NCBI RefSeq assembly: GCF_945957355.1
Contig: NZ_CAMFKM010000019.1
Span: 1-64,000, forward strand
Direction: 5' to 3'
DNA from: an uncultured Reyranella sp.
GTDB taxonomy: Bacteria > Pseudomonadota > Alphaproteobacteria > Reyranellales > Reyranellaceae
DNA: 64,000 nt
The notes beneath the pieces were generated by a model that worked only from the letters and a program-made list of their open reading frames with translations, made no database searches and was not told the origin of the DNA. The position numbers and the translations under genes were made by a program. Positions 44,073 through 52,828 of the stretch are shown piece after piece; within the stretch, counting starts at the first letter, position 1, and every line of letters starts with the position of its first letter.

Positions 44073-44393
44073 ATGGGATTACAGGTGCTGCGACAGCGCG
44101 TGCCGACGCTCAGCCTGCAGACGGCGGCGTTACCGCCGAAGGTCGCGGACCCGTTCTACTCGTCTGCCGCGTGGATCGCGCTGCGTGATCGTGTGCGCCG
44201 TGAGGCACGAGGGCGATGCCAGGTGCAGGGCTGCACGCAACGCGGCGCCATCGTCGACCACATCGTGGAGCTGAAGGATGGCGGCGCGCCGCTGGAGCGG
44301 AGCAACACGATGTTGATGTGCACGTCACATCATGCAGCAAAGACTGCCGTCGAGCGCGCGAAGCGAACGGCCTGGAGGCCGGGGGGCCTCTGA
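44073..44393 (+). CDS. HNH endonuclease
   Basis: A 106-residue HNH nuclease starting MGLQVLRQRVPTLSLQTAAL. The zinc and catalytic residues are C..C in RCQVQGC, DHIVELKDGG and NTMLMCTSHHAAKT. Small HNH proteins of this kind next to terminase genes assist DNA packaging by cleaving at cos or pac sites in other phages (established for HK97-like systems). Here two further genes and a toxin-antitoxin pair separate it from terminase. Confidence 0.88.
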   Translation: MGLQVLRQRVPTLSLQTAALPPKVADPFYSSAAWIALRDRVRREARGRCQVQGCTQRGAIVDHIVELKDGGAPLERSNTMLMCTSHHAAKTAVERAKRTAWRPGGL

Positions 44394-44506
44394 TCCTTGG
44401 GACCTTTGGGGCCGTCTGCCGGCGTGGGGCTCACGCGGAGAATTTTTCCCGCCCGCCAATACCGCCAGGAATTCGCCCGTACAGGGCCTCGACCTGAAAG
44501 GGGATA

Positions 44507-45799
44507 ATGACCGCCAAGAGGGCGACAAGCCGCCGTGCCGGCAAAGAAACCGGCGCGGTCACCGCGACGGAGGCCAGGTGGCCAGCCGACGCGGTCGAAC
44601 GCCGGCCGGTGGCGACACTGGTGCCGTTTGCGCGGAACGCCAGGACTCATTCCGACGAGCAGGTCGCCCAGATCGCGGCGTCGATCCGGGAATGGGGGTG
44701 GACGGTACCGGTCCTGATCGACGAGGCGGGCACTATCATCGCCGGCCATGGCCGGGTGCTGGCGGCCCAGCGGTTGGGCTTCACCGAGATCCCGGTGATG
44801 GTTGCGGCTGGGTGGTCTGAGACCAAGCGCCGGGCGTATGTCATCGCCGACAACAAGCTGGCGCTGAATGCCGGTTGGGACGAGGAGTTGCTGCGGCTCG
44901 AACTGGGTGAGCTGAAGGGTCTGGGCGTCGACCTCGGTTTGACCGGCTTCGGCGAACTCGAGCTGGAGAAGTTGCTGCTCGGCACCGACGACGACGACGG
45001 CGACCCGGACGAGGCGCCAGCGCCGCCGGCCGAGCCAATCAGCCGTCCGGGCGATCTCTGGATCTGCGGTGAGCACCGAGTGCTGTGCGGCGATGCGACG
45101 GTCCGTGCCGATGTCGAGAAGCTGCTGGACGGCGAACTGGCCGACATGGCCTTCACCGATCCGCCCTACAACGTGAACTACGCCAACTCGGCCAAGGACA
45201 AGCTGCGTGGCAAGAACCGGGCGATCCTGAATGACGCCTTGGGCTCGGAGTTCGGGACGTTCCTCCAGGCCGCAAGCGCCAACATGCTCGCCGTTACCAA
45301 GGGGGCGATCTACATCTGCATGTCGTCGTCAGAGCTGGACACGCTGCAAAAGGCATTCCGCGAGGCCGGCGGCAAGTGGTCGACCTTCGTGATCTGGGCA
45401 AAGAACACGTTCACCCTCGGCCGCGCCGACTACCAGCGGCAATACGAGCCGATCCTGTACGGCTGGAAGCACGGCGCCGACCACTACTGGTGCGGTGCGC
45501 GCGATCAGGGCGACGTCTGGTTCTTCGACAAGCCGGTGAAGAACGACCTGCATCCGACGATGAAGCCCGTGGCGCTGGTTGAGCGTGCCATCAGGAACTC
45601 ATCGAAGAGCCGGGACATTGTGCTCGACCCGTTCGGCGGGTCAGGCACGACGATGATTGCGGCGGAGCGCACGAGCAGGCGGGCACGGTTGCTGGAACTC
45701 GATCCGAGGTACGTCGATGTGATCGTGCACCGGTGGCAAGGGACGACTGGTGGTCGTGCCCGTCACGCCCTGACGGGTGACCAATTTCCAATGACTTAA
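44507..45799 (+). CDS. ParB-domain DNA methyltransferase
   Basis: A 430-residue protein. The N-terminal ParB/sulfiredoxin-like domain (ARNARTHSDEQVAQIAASIR, GHGRVLAAQRLG; about residues 35-110) is joined to a beta-class DNA methyltransferase with DPPY motif AFTDPPYNVNYAN (about residue 215) followed by FGGSGTTMIAAE near the C terminus. This order marks N6-adenine or N4-cytosine methylation. Such phage proteins can protect phage DNA from host restriction. An acidic linker (TDDDDGDPDE) joins the domains. It ends against the convergent antitoxin gene, overlapping by 4 bp. Confidence 0.92.
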   Translation: MTAKRATSRRAGKETGAVTATEARWPADAVERRPVATLVPFARNARTHSDEQVAQIAASIREWGWTVPVLIDEAGTIIAGHGRVLAAQRLGFTEIPVMVAAGWSETKRRAYVIADNKLALNAGWDEELLRLELGELKGLGVDLGLTGFGELELEKLLLGTDDDDGDPDEAPAPPAEPISRPGDLWICGEHRVLCGDATVRADVEKLLDGELADMAFTDPPYNVNYANSAKDKLRGKNRAILNDALGSEFGTFLQAASANMLAVTKGAIYICMSSSELDTLQKAFREAGGKWSTFVIWAKNTFTLGRADYQRQYEPILYGWKHGADHYWCGARDQGDVWFFDKPVKNDLHPTMKPVALVERAIRNSSKSRDIVLDPFGGSGTTMIAAERTSRRARLLELDPRYVDVIVHRWQGTTGGRARHALTGDQFPMT

Positions 45800-46125
45800 G
45801 CAGCCTTCCGCTTGCGTTCCACGGTCTTCCTGGCCCGCCTAGCTGGTGGTTGGACGGCAAGGGAGAAGCCAAGCGACCGGATGACGCCCAGCAGCGTCGT
45901 CAGCTTGGGATCGCCGGTCGGGCTCAAGGTCTTGTAAAGAGCCTCGCGCGTTACGCCCGCGCCCCGGGCGACCTCCGCCATACCCCGCGCTCTTGCGATG
46001 ACGCCAAGTGCATTGGCGATGTATCCGGCGTCGCCCGACTCCAGAGCGTCAGTCAAGAGTTCGGCCTGAGCCTCGGCGGAGTCAATGTAGCGTGCCGCAT
46101 CGAAGGGAACCGTCTTCGTAGCCAT
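45796..46125 (-). CDS. HigA-like antitoxin of a toxin-antitoxin pair
   Basis: A 109-residue protein starting MATKTVPFDAARYIDSAEAQ with a strong GGAGG Shine-Dalgarno. The HTH region GVIARARGMAEVARGAGVTR followed by EALYKTLSPTGDPKL is the XRE-type pattern of addiction-module antidotes, which neutralise RelE/ParE-type toxins and bind the promoter. The C terminus is basic. It lies 2 bp downstream of the toxin gene, the toxin-first order. Confidence 0.88.
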   Translation of the reverse strand: MATKTVPFDAARYIDSAEAQAELLTDALESGDAGYIANALGVIARARGMAEVARGAGVTREALYKTLSPTGDPKLTTLLGVIRSLGFSLAVQPPARRARKTVERKRKAA

Positions 46126-46127
46126 CT

Positions 46128-46424
46128 TCAATCCTCCAGGTCGGCCGCTAGGGCTCTTGCCTTCCCGATGTCGCGGGCTTGCGTACGCTTGTCGCCGCCG
46201 CACAAGAGAACAATCAGGATCTTGCCTCGTTGCACGAAGTACACGCGATAGCCGGGCCCGTAGTCGACTCGCAACTCGGAGATACCTTCACCGACTGGCT
46301 TGACGTCTCCGAAAAGACCCGACTGCAATCGCACGATGCGCTGCGCAATGCGGGCAGCCGCACGCTGGTCGGCGAGCCCCTCCAGCCAACGGCTGAACAC
46401 AACAGTCTGCCGTACTTCAAGCAC
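46128..46424 (-). CDS. RelE/ParE-family (Gp49/HigB-like) toxin
   Basis: A 98-residue toxin-like protein. The pattern VRQTVVFSRWLEGLADQRAA to GYRVYFVQRGKILIVLLCGG, then DKRTQARDIGKARALA is the addiction-module killer family, predicted mRNA interferases. The start in frame is GTG at 46424, which directly borders the palindrome at 46426-46443. It is first in the operon and the antitoxin follows after 2 bp. Confidence 0.88.
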   Translation of the reverse strand: MLEVRQTVVFSRWLEGLADQRAAARIAQRIVRLQSGLFGDVKPVGEGISELRVDYGPGYRVYFVQRGKILIVLLCGGDKRTQARDIGKARALAADLED

Positions 46425-46425
46425 A

Positions 46426-46443
46426 TGTAACCTGTAGGTTACA
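46426..46443. promoter_or_regulatory. Perfect palindromic operator upstream of the toxin-antitoxin operon
   Basis: TGTAACC-TGTA-GGTTACA, 7-bp arms and a 4-base spacer, perfect. It ends one base before the toxin start codon, so bound antitoxin would block both transcription and initiation. A GGATTACA-like half-site (AGATTACA) occurs about 30 bp further upstream. Confidence 0.75.
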
Positions 46444-46517
46444 AAGCTCGGACCGTCAACTGCAGATTACAAGTGCAACGGTTCGCCGCATGGCGCCCCA
46501 ACCATAGGAATCAAAAA

Positions 46518-46907
46518 GTGACCCGCCCTGGCCGTGGCCGGCCTCCACACGTGCCGACCGACGAAACCCGCAACCTGGTCGAATCCCTTTCTGGCTTCGG
46601 CATCCCCCAAGACGAGATCGCCCGGCTGGTGGGCATCGACCCGAAGACGCTCAGATTCCACTACGCCGACCAGATCGAGCTGGGGACCATCAAGGCCACG
46701 GCCAAGGTCGCACAGAACTTGTTCACCATGGCCTGCAAGCCCACGCGCGAGGGGCTGTCGGCGGCGATCTTCTGGCTGAAGGTGCGGGCTGGGTGGTCGG
46801 AGTACGCGCCGAAGCGCGTGGAGGAGCCTCTGGGCAAGAAGGAGGCTGCCGAGCGCGATGCGCTGACGGCGGGTGCCGACAGCGAGTGGGGCCGCCTGGT
46901 CAACTGA
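46518..46907 (+). CDS. Terminase small subunit-like protein
   Basis: About 129 residues from a GTG start with an AGGA Shine-Dalgarno; the ORF-track ATG at 46473 is weaker. A helix-turn-helix is visible in LSGFGIPQDEIARLVGIDPK. The C-terminal half forms helices (GLSAAIFWLKVRAGWSEYAP). It lies directly upstream of the large terminase subunit (stop then ATG after 1 bp), the small subunit position. Small terminases recognise the packaging site. Confidence 0.8.
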   Translation: MTRPGRGRPPHVPTDETRNLVESLSGFGIPQDEIARLVGIDPKTLRFHYADQIELGTIKATAKVAQNLFTMACKPTREGLSAAIFWLKVRAGWSEYAPKRVEEPLGKKEAAERDALTAGADSEWGRLVN

Positions 46908-46908
46908 G

Positions 46909-48606
46909 ATGCAGCCGTGGTCGCTTGCCGTACCGGACTGGCGGGAACGTATCCGGACGGGGCGATCTCTATTACCCGATATGCCACACCTCAATCGCGG
47001 CCAGGCTAACCGGGCGATAGCGATCTTCAACAAGCTGCGGCTGCCAGATGTGATCGGCACGCCGGCCCTGGCCGAAGCGGGGGCGGACTGGTTCCGCGAG
47101 ATTGTGGGTGCCCTGCATGGCTCGTTCGATCCGGTAGCCCGGGAGCGGATGATCCGCGAGATCTTCCTGCTGGCGCCGAAGAAGAGTTCGAAGACGTCAT
47201 ACGCCGCGGCGCTGATGGTGACCACGCTGCTGATGAACGAGCGTCCGCGGGCGGAGTTCCTGCTGGTCGCGCCCACGGTGTCGCTGGCCCACATCGCCTT
47301 CAGCCAGGCGCTAGGGATGGTCGACAAAGATCCGGACGAGTTTCTCAGGAAGCGCCTGCACGTGCAGGAGCACCTGCGCAAGATCACCGACCGGCGGACC
47401 AAGGCGACGCTGGAGATCAAGGCGTTTGATACCACGGTGCTGACCGGGGTGAAGCCGACCGGCGTGCTACTGGACGAGCTGCACGAGATCGCCAAGGTGG
47501 CGGCGGCCGAGCGCATCATCGGTCAGCTGCGGGGCGGGCTGCTGCCCAACCCCGAGGGATTCCTGGTGTTCATCACGACGCAGTCGGACGAGCCGCCGCG
47601 AGGGGCATTCCGGGCCGAGCTGATGGTGGCGCGCGCCATTCGGGACGGTAAAGCCCAGGGAGCCATGCTGCCGGTGCTGTACGAGTTCCCCGAGGACATC
47701 GCCAACGATCCGGCCGATCCGCCGGCGTGGCAGGATCCCAGTAAGTGGTGGATGGTGACGCCGAACCGGGACCGGTCGGTCACGATCAAGCGGCTGGAGG
47801 ACGACTGGGCGCAGGCGAAGGCAAAAGGCCAGGGCGAGATCATCCGCTGGGCGTCCCAGCACCTGAACATCGAGATCGGGTTGGCCCTGCGGTCCGATCG
47901 ATGGGTCGGCGCCGACCTCTGGCAACGCGCCGCTGACAAGACCTTGACCCTGGACGCTCTGCTCGAGCGGAGCGAGGTGGTGGTGATCGGCATCGACGGC
48001 GGCGGCCTGGACGATCTGCTGGGTCTCGCGGTGCTGGGACGGGACAGGATCACCCGGCACTGGCTGCTCTGGTCAAAGGTATGGGCCCATGGCTCCGTTC
48101 TGGAACGGCGCAAGAGCGAGGCCTCGGTGCTGCGCGACTTCGAAACCGCCGGCGACCTGCGGATCGTTGCCAACCTGGGCGACGACATCGCCGAGATTGC
48201 GGCGCTGGCCGAGAGGATCGACGAGAGCGGCAAGCTGGGCTCGGTCGGCCTCGATCCATTCGGCGTCGGTGCCATCGTTGACGCCCTGGCTGAGGTCGGG
48301 ATCGCGGGCAACGACCGAGTGGTTGGTGTCACACAGGGCTGGAAGCTCACCGGTGCGATCAAGACGGCAGAGCGCAAGCTGGCCGACGGCACGCTGATCC
48401 ATGGCGGGACGGGACTGATGGCCTGGGCGGTGGGCAACGCGAAGGTCGAGCCCAAGGGCAATGCCATCGTCATCACGAAGCAGGCGTCGGGTACGGCCAA
48501 GATCGATCCGCTGATGGCGGCCTTCAACGCGATAGCGCTGATGGCGATGAACCCGCAGGCCGCCGGACGGTCATATCTGCGGTCGAGCGAGATGCTCGTT
48601 CTTTAG
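46909..48606 (+). CDS. terL: Terminase large subunit
   Basis: Packaging ATPase and nuclease, 565 residues, starting MQPWSLAVPDWRERIRTGRS. The non-standard Walker A LLAPKKSSKTSYAA (about residue 93) and Walker B LLDELHEIA (about 188) are typical of terminase ATPases. The nuclease domain shows VIGIDGGGLDDLLGLAV (about 365), with further acidic residues (GSVGLDPFG). It pumps phage DNA into the head and cuts it. It follows the small subunit and precedes a small membrane protein and the portal. Confidence 0.93.
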   Translation: MQPWSLAVPDWRERIRTGRSLLPDMPHLNRGQANRAIAIFNKLRLPDVIGTPALAEAGADWFREIVGALHGSFDPVARERMIREIFLLAPKKSSKTSYAAALMVTTLLMNERPRAEFLLVAPTVSLAHIAFSQALGMVDKDPDEFLRKRLHVQEHLRKITDRRTKATLEIKAFDTTVLTGVKPTGVLLDELHEIAKVAAAERIIGQLRGGLLPNPEGFLVFITTQSDEPPRGAFRAELMVARAIRDGKAQGAMLPVLYEFPEDIANDPADPPAWQDPSKWWMVTPNRDRSVTIKRLEDDWAQAKAKGQGEIIRWASQHLNIEIGLALRSDRWVGADLWQRAADKTLTLDALLERSEVVVIGIDGGGLDDLLGLAVLGRDRITRHWLLWSKVWAHGSVLERRKSEASVLRDFETAGDLRIVANLGDDIAEIAALAERIDESGKLGSVGLDPFGVGAIVDALAEVGIAGNDRVVGVTQGWKLTGAIKTAERKLADGTLIHGGTGLMAWAVGNAKVEPKGNAIVITKQASGTAKIDPLMAAFNAIALMAMNPQAAGRSYLRSSEMLVL

Positions 48607-48614
48607 AGGGAAGC

Positions 48615-48818
48615 ATGATGAACCTGCTCGCCACCGCCGTGCGTGCCATAGCGGCGGCTGTACCCGGCATCGTGCGTGACCTTGCTGGCCTCTGCGGTGT
48701 CGGCTTCGTTTCCTACGGTGCCTGGATGATCTACCCGCCCGCCGGTTTCATCACCGCGGGCATTCTGCTGATTGTCGGCACCCTGATGATCGCGCTCGGT
48801 AACCGCGCGGTCGGTTGA
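48615..48818 (+). CDS. Small phage membrane protein
   Basis: A 67-residue protein with two probable membrane segments: LAGLCGVGFVSYGAWMIYPP and GFITAGILLIVGTLMIALGN. It lies between terL and the portal gene and its stop overlaps the portal start (TGATG). Its role is unknown; holin or assembly function cannot be told from the sequence, and the place is atypical for a holin. Confidence 0.7.
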   Translation: MMNLLATAVRAIAAAVPGIVRDLAGLCGVGFVSYGAWMIYPPAGFITAGILLIVGTLMIALGNRAVG

Positions 48819-50050
48819 TGAGTGGCCTGTTCGGCTCCCTTGCCTCGGGCCTTCGGCGCCGCGGGACTAAGGCGGCCGACGTATCCGGCTTGACCTGGTC
48901 GGCCCTGTTCGGCCAGCAGAACTCGCGCGCCGGCGTGTCGGTCAACGTCGACAGTGCGCTGAAGGTCTCGACGGTGTTCGCCTGCCTGCGCGTGTTGGCG
49001 GATGGCATCGCGCAGGTGCCGCTGAAGGTCTACCGGGAGAAGGCGGACGGCACGAAGGAGCTGGCGAAGGACCATCCGGCCTACCGGCTGTTGTCGCGCC
49101 GGCCGAACGAGTGGATGACGTCGTTCGAGTTCCGCCAGGTGATGATGTTCCATGCTGTTCTGCTCGGGAACGGCTGCGCCTATATCGGCCGGATCAGGGG
49201 CGTGCCGCGGGAACTGATCCCACTGATGCCAGGCAGCTTCACGATCGATCAGGCGAACGACTATACGCTTACCTATCGGGTGACCGATCTCGCAGGCCGG
49301 ACCACGGTGTTGCCCCGGGAGGACGTGTTCCATCTGCGAGGCCCTAGCTGGACCGGCACGGCCGGCCTGGACGCGCTGCAGGTGGCGCGTGAGGCGGTGG
49401 GCCTGGCGATTGCCACCGAGCAGACGCACGCGGCGCTTCACGCCAACGGCACCCAGCCTGGCGGCGTGCTGTCGGTGAAGGGCTCGCTGGACGATGCCTC
49501 ACGCGCCCGTCTCAAGGAGGCCTGGGCGCAGTACCAGGGCGGTCTGCAGAACCGGTTCAAGACGGCTGTCCTGGACATGGATAGCACCTGGACGCCGCTC
49601 GCCATGAAGGGCGTCGATTCTGAGCACCTGGACACAAGGCGGTTCCAGATCGAGGAGATTTGCCGGGACCTGAAGGTATTCCCGCAGATGGTGGGCTATG
49701 CCGACAAGACGGCGACTTTCGCGTCGGCCGAGGCGTTCTTCCTGGCGCACGTCATCCACACGCTGGCGCCGTGGATCGAGAACTGGGAGCAGTCGCTGGC
49801 CCGCGACCTGTTCCCGGACGAGGACGATATCGCAGCCAAGTTCTCGCTGCAGGGGCTGCTGCGCGGCGACAACACGGCGCGCGCCAACTTCTACGCCAGC
49901 GGCATCACGAACGGCTGGCTTACCCGCAATGAAGCCCGCCGCTTCGAGGACCTGAACCCGATCGATGGACTGGAGGAGCCATTGCTGCCGTTGAACATGG
50001 CAACACAGGCGGAGCGCTCGGCACTGCAGCCTGCTGGAGGCAATAGCTGA
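48818..50050 (+). CDS. HK97-family portal protein
   Basis: Dodecameric channel at the head vertex, 410 residues. The sequence VNVDSALKVSTVFACLRVLA and IAQVPLKVYREKADG, with LIPLMPGSFTIDQAND and the GLDALQVAREAVGLAIATEQ segment, is typical of the HK97 portal fold. The ATG at 48818 (preceded by TTG in the ORF track) overlaps the upstream stop. It precedes the prohead protease by a TGATG overlap. Confidence 0.94.
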   Translation: MSGLFGSLASGLRRRGTKAADVSGLTWSALFGQQNSRAGVSVNVDSALKVSTVFACLRVLADGIAQVPLKVYREKADGTKELAKDHPAYRLLSRRPNEWMTSFEFRQVMMFHAVLLGNGCAYIGRIRGVPRELIPLMPGSFTIDQANDYTLTYRVTDLAGRTTVLPREDVFHLRGPSWTGTAGLDALQVAREAVGLAIATEQTHAALHANGTQPGGVLSVKGSLDDASRARLKEAWAQYQGGLQNRFKTAVLDMDSTWTPLAMKGVDSEHLDTRRFQIEEICRDLKVFPQMVGYADKTATFASAEAFFLAHVIHTLAPWIENWEQSLARDLFPDEDDIAAKFSLQGLLRGDNTARANFYASGITNGWLTRNEARRFEDLNPIDGLEEPLLPLNMATQAERSALQPAGGNS

Positions 50051-50736
50051 TGCGACTGACGGCGACCCGGCCGTTCGAGGTGAAGTTCGCCAAGGACGGA
50101 CCGCCGGGATCCTTCTCCGGCTACGGCGCCGTGTTCGGCAATGTCGATGACGGGGGCGACGTGCTGGTGAAGGGCGCCTTCGCGGCCTCGCTCGCCGGCT
50201 GGAAGGCACGGGCCAAGCTGCCGAAGATGCTCTGGCAGCACGGGCTGGGCACGGCGGCCGAGGACAAGATGCCGGTCGGCTACTGGACTGCCATGGAAGA
50301 GGATGCCCACGGCCTGAAGGTCGAGGGCCAGCTCGACCCGATCGATACGGAGCGGGGGAGAACGCTGCTCGCGGGCCTCCGCAACGGTTCGATCGACGCC
50401 ATGTCCATCACCTATTCGGCGGTGGATTTTGCCTATGGCAAGGCCGCCACCGACCCGTTCAGGACCATCACCAAGGTCGAACTCTACGAGGTGGGCCCGG
50501 TTCTCTGGGGAATGAACCCCCTCGCCGGGATCGAGGACGCCAAGGCGGCGTCCCGGATCCGCACCATTCGCGACTTCGAGGCCTTCCTGCGGGACGCAGG
50601 CGGGTTCTCGCACGCCGCCGCCAAGGCGATCGCCAAAGGCGGCTACAAGGCCAATCCGAATCCTCGGGACGAGGGCGGGATGGACGAGCTCCTGGACCTG
50701 CAGCGGCAGGCCGAGAGGCTTTTCAGCACCACCTGA
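50050..50736 (+). CDS. HK97-family prohead protease
   Basis: A 228-residue maturation protease that removes the scaffold part of capsid protein. Core residues are FSGYGAVFGNVDDGGDVLVK, LWQHG (His, about residue 60) and the Ser in DAMSITYS (about 118). It starts immediately at the portal stop and is followed by the capsid gene, the standard order. The C-terminal ~55 residues form a helical tail. Confidence 0.93.
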   Translation: MRLTATRPFEVKFAKDGPPGSFSGYGAVFGNVDDGGDVLVKGAFAASLAGWKARAKLPKMLWQHGLGTAAEDKMPVGYWTAMEEDAHGLKVEGQLDPIDTERGRTLLAGLRNGSIDAMSITYSAVDFAYGKAATDPFRTITKVELYEVGPVLWGMNPLAGIEDAKAASRIRTIRDFEAFLRDAGGFSHAAAKAIAKGGYKANPNPRDEGGMDELLDLQRQAERLFSTT

Positions 50737-50749
50737 TTCCGAGGACAAC

Positions 50750-52117
50750 ATGCACGAACACAATCGCCCCGTCGGGCGCACGCACGCGCTCGAGCGCAAG
50801 GAAGCCAGCGACCTCCCGGCCGTGCTGGCCGAGGTCAAGAAGATCGTGACGCCGCTGATGACGGGCTTCGAGGAGTACAAGAAGACCAACGACCAGCGGC
50901 TCCGCGAGATCGAGACCACGGGCAAGGCCGATCCGCTGACGGAGGAGAAGCTCGCCCGGATCGAGGCGACGCTCGCGGGCTTCGAGACGGTGAACCAGAA
51001 GCTGGTCAATGCCGAGGCGATCGAGGCCAAGCGTGCCGAACGCGAGAAGCAGATGCAGGAGCAGCTCGACCGGCTGCAACTGAAGGTCCAGCGACCCGGT
51101 CTCGGCTCCGAGGAAGCCCGCGTCGAACGCAAGACCTACTTCAACGACTGGGCGCGCGGGGTGATCGGCGCCTACACGACAGGCGTGCCGAACCTGCCGG
51201 AGGCCCAAGCCAAGGCGATCGCCCGGGCGACGGCGGAGTTCAAGTCGCTGTCGGTCAGCAACGACACGACCGGCGGCTACCTGGCGCCGGCGGAATATGT
51301 GGCCGACATCATCAAGGGCATTACCCTGGTGAGCCCGGTTCGTTCGCTGGTCTCGGTGAAGCCCACGGCGAACAAGTCCCGGATGCAGCCCAGGCGGACC
51401 GGTCAGTTCGCCGCCCAGTGGGTAGCCGAGCAGGGGACCCGGTCCGAGACCACGGGGCTGGCCTACGGCATGGTCGAGATCCCGACGCACGAGATGTTCG
51501 CCCTGATCGACATCAGCCACCAGAACCTGGAGGACACGGCGTTCGATCTGGAGGCCGAGATCCGCGGCGAGGCCGAGGAGCAGTTCGCCGTGGCAGAAGG
51601 GGCGGCCGTGGTCGGCGGCAATGCCGTGGGCAAGCCCGAGGGCTGGCTGGTCAATACCGACATTGCGTCCAACAACTCGGGCACGGCAGCCACGATCGCG
51701 GACGCGAACGGCCAGGCTGACGGGCTGCTCACCCTAAAATACGCGCTGAAGAGCGGCTATGCACGCAACGCCAAGTGGGCCCTGAACCGGACGACCATGG
51801 GGTCGGTGCGCAAGCTGAAGGACGCCAACAGGCAGTACATCTGGATGCCGGGCCTGGCGCAGGGCCAACCCAACACCATCGATGGCGACCCGTATGTCGA
51901 GGTGCCGGACATGCCGAACGAGGGGGCCAATACTTTCCCGATCGTCTACGGCGACTTCGCCCGCGCCTATACGCTGGTCGACCGCATCGCCATGTCGATG
52001 CTGCGGGATCCCTACACCCAGGCGACGAGCGGCAACATCCGCTTCCTGTTCTATCGCCGCATCGGCGGACAGATCGTGCTGGCCGAGGCGATCCGCAAGC
52101 TGAAGTGCTCGACCTGA
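50750..52117 (+). CDS. Major capsid protein, HK97 fold
   Basis: Main head protein, 455 residues. The N-terminal ~110 residues are charged and coiled coil (EEKLARIEATLAGFETVNQK and KRAEREKQMQEQLDRLQLKV), the delta domain expected to be removed by the protease. The mature domain follows (TTGGYLAPAEYVADIIKGIT, QWVAEQGTRSE, FSHQNLED-like ISHQNLEDTAFDLEAEI, GKPEGWL). A GAGGACAAC element precedes the ATG. GC-rich inverted repeats follow the gene. Confidence 0.95.
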   Translation: MHEHNRPVGRTHALERKEASDLPAVLAEVKKIVTPLMTGFEEYKKTNDQRLREIETTGKADPLTEEKLARIEATLAGFETVNQKLVNAEAIEAKRAEREKQMQEQLDRLQLKVQRPGLGSEEARVERKTYFNDWARGVIGAYTTGVPNLPEAQAKAIARATAEFKSLSVSNDTTGGYLAPAEYVADIIKGITLVSPVRSLVSVKPTANKSRMQPRRTGQFAAQWVAEQGTRSETTGLAYGMVEIPTHEMFALIDISHQNLEDTAFDLEAEIRGEAEEQFAVAEGAAVVGGNAVGKPEGWLVNTDIASNNSGTAATIADANGQADGLLTLKYALKSGYARNAKWALNRTTMGSVRKLKDANRQYIWMPGLAQGQPNTIDGDPYVEVPDMPNEGANTFPIVYGDFARAYTLVDRIAMSMLRDPYTQATSGNIRFLFYRRIGGQIVLAEAIRKLKCST

Positions 52118-52144
52118 CCGGCTGAACCGGCCGGATCGGCGACG

Positions 52145-52168
52145 GCGGCGCGGCTCCGGTCGCGCCGC
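52145..52168 (+). repeat. Hairpin after the capsid gene
   Basis: GCGGCGCG and CGCGCCGC form an 8-bp stem with an 8-base loop, followed by TCTCTTCCTC, without a T-run. A second small repeat (CCGGCTGAACCGGCCGG region) lies just before. It may act as a partial terminator or mRNA stabiliser that raises capsid over downstream gene expression. Confidence 0.5.
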
Positions 52169-52208
52169 TCTCTTCCTCACATTCACAAATCCCCGAAAGG
52201 AAAGCGCC

Positions 52209-52637
52209 ATGGCGCGCGATATTCACAACAACCTGCACGTTCGTCGTGGCATCAGCCCTGCGGCGGCAGTCGTCGACAATACGCCCTTCGTCTCCCAGAT
52301 CGCCGATCTGCTGGGCTACGAGGCCGCCGAGTTCGTCATCCTGACCGGTGCGCTCGCCGATGCGGACGCCACCTTCACCACCTTGGTGGAGCATGGCGAC
52401 GCGGCCAACCTGTCCGACGCAGCCGCCGTTCCCGATGACCAGCTGATCGGGCTCGAAACCCAGGCGAGCTTTACCTTCGCGGACGACGACAAGGTATTCA
52501 AGATCGGCTACCGCGGGCCCAAGCGCTACGCGCGGGTAACCGTCACGCCGGCGGCCAACGCCGGCAACGCCTTCGTCGCAGGCGTTTGGGTGCTTGGCCA
52601 TCCGCGCAATCGCCCGACTGCCAATCCGCCGGCCTGA
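52209..52637 (+). CDS. Hypothetical head protein
   Basis: A 142-residue protein with a strong AAGGAAAG Shine-Dalgarno. It is beta-rich (EFVILTGALADADATFTTLV, ASFTFADDDKVFKIGYRG, RYARVTVTPA). Position just after the capsid gene and good translation signal fit a head-decoration or capsid-associated protein; no family was recognised. Confidence 0.68.
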   Translation: MARDIHNNLHVRRGISPAAAVVDNTPFVSQIADLLGYEAAEFVILTGALADADATFTTLVEHGDAANLSDAAAVPDDQLIGLETQASFTFADDDKVFKIGYRGPKRYARVTVTPAANAGNAFVAGVWVLGHPRNRPTANPPA

Positions 52638-52639
52638 TC

Positions 52640-52828
52640 ATGAAGGCGAGGGTCATCAAGGCATTCGTGGGGGCGCCCGATGGCGTCCTCCATCCCCGAC
52701 TGGTCGAGGTTTCGGAGCTGGTCGAGGGAGATCTCGCGAGGGTCGCTGTTGCCGAGGGGTGGGCAGAGGCGCTGGGCGCTGCTCCGACGGAGCAAGAACC
52801 TCCGCGGCGGCGATCGCCGAGCCGGTGA
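52640..52828 (+). CDS. Small phage head-region protein
   Basis: A 62-residue frame starting MKARVIKAFVGAPDGVLHPR. The VEGDLARVAVAEGWAEAL part resembles the short Gp5.5/head-assembly proteins that end with a GWAE-type motif found upstream of connector genes. Its stop overlaps the next GTG start. Function unknown. Confidence 0.65.
   Translation: MKARVIKAFVGAPDGVLHPRLVEVSELVEGDLARVAVAEGWAEALGAAPTEQEPPRRRSPSR

Noticed and set aside
43962-44073. N-terminal extension of the HNH gene from 43962
   Set aside because: The extension overlaps the divergent gene upstream and lacks protein character; ATG at 44073 fits the HNH start.
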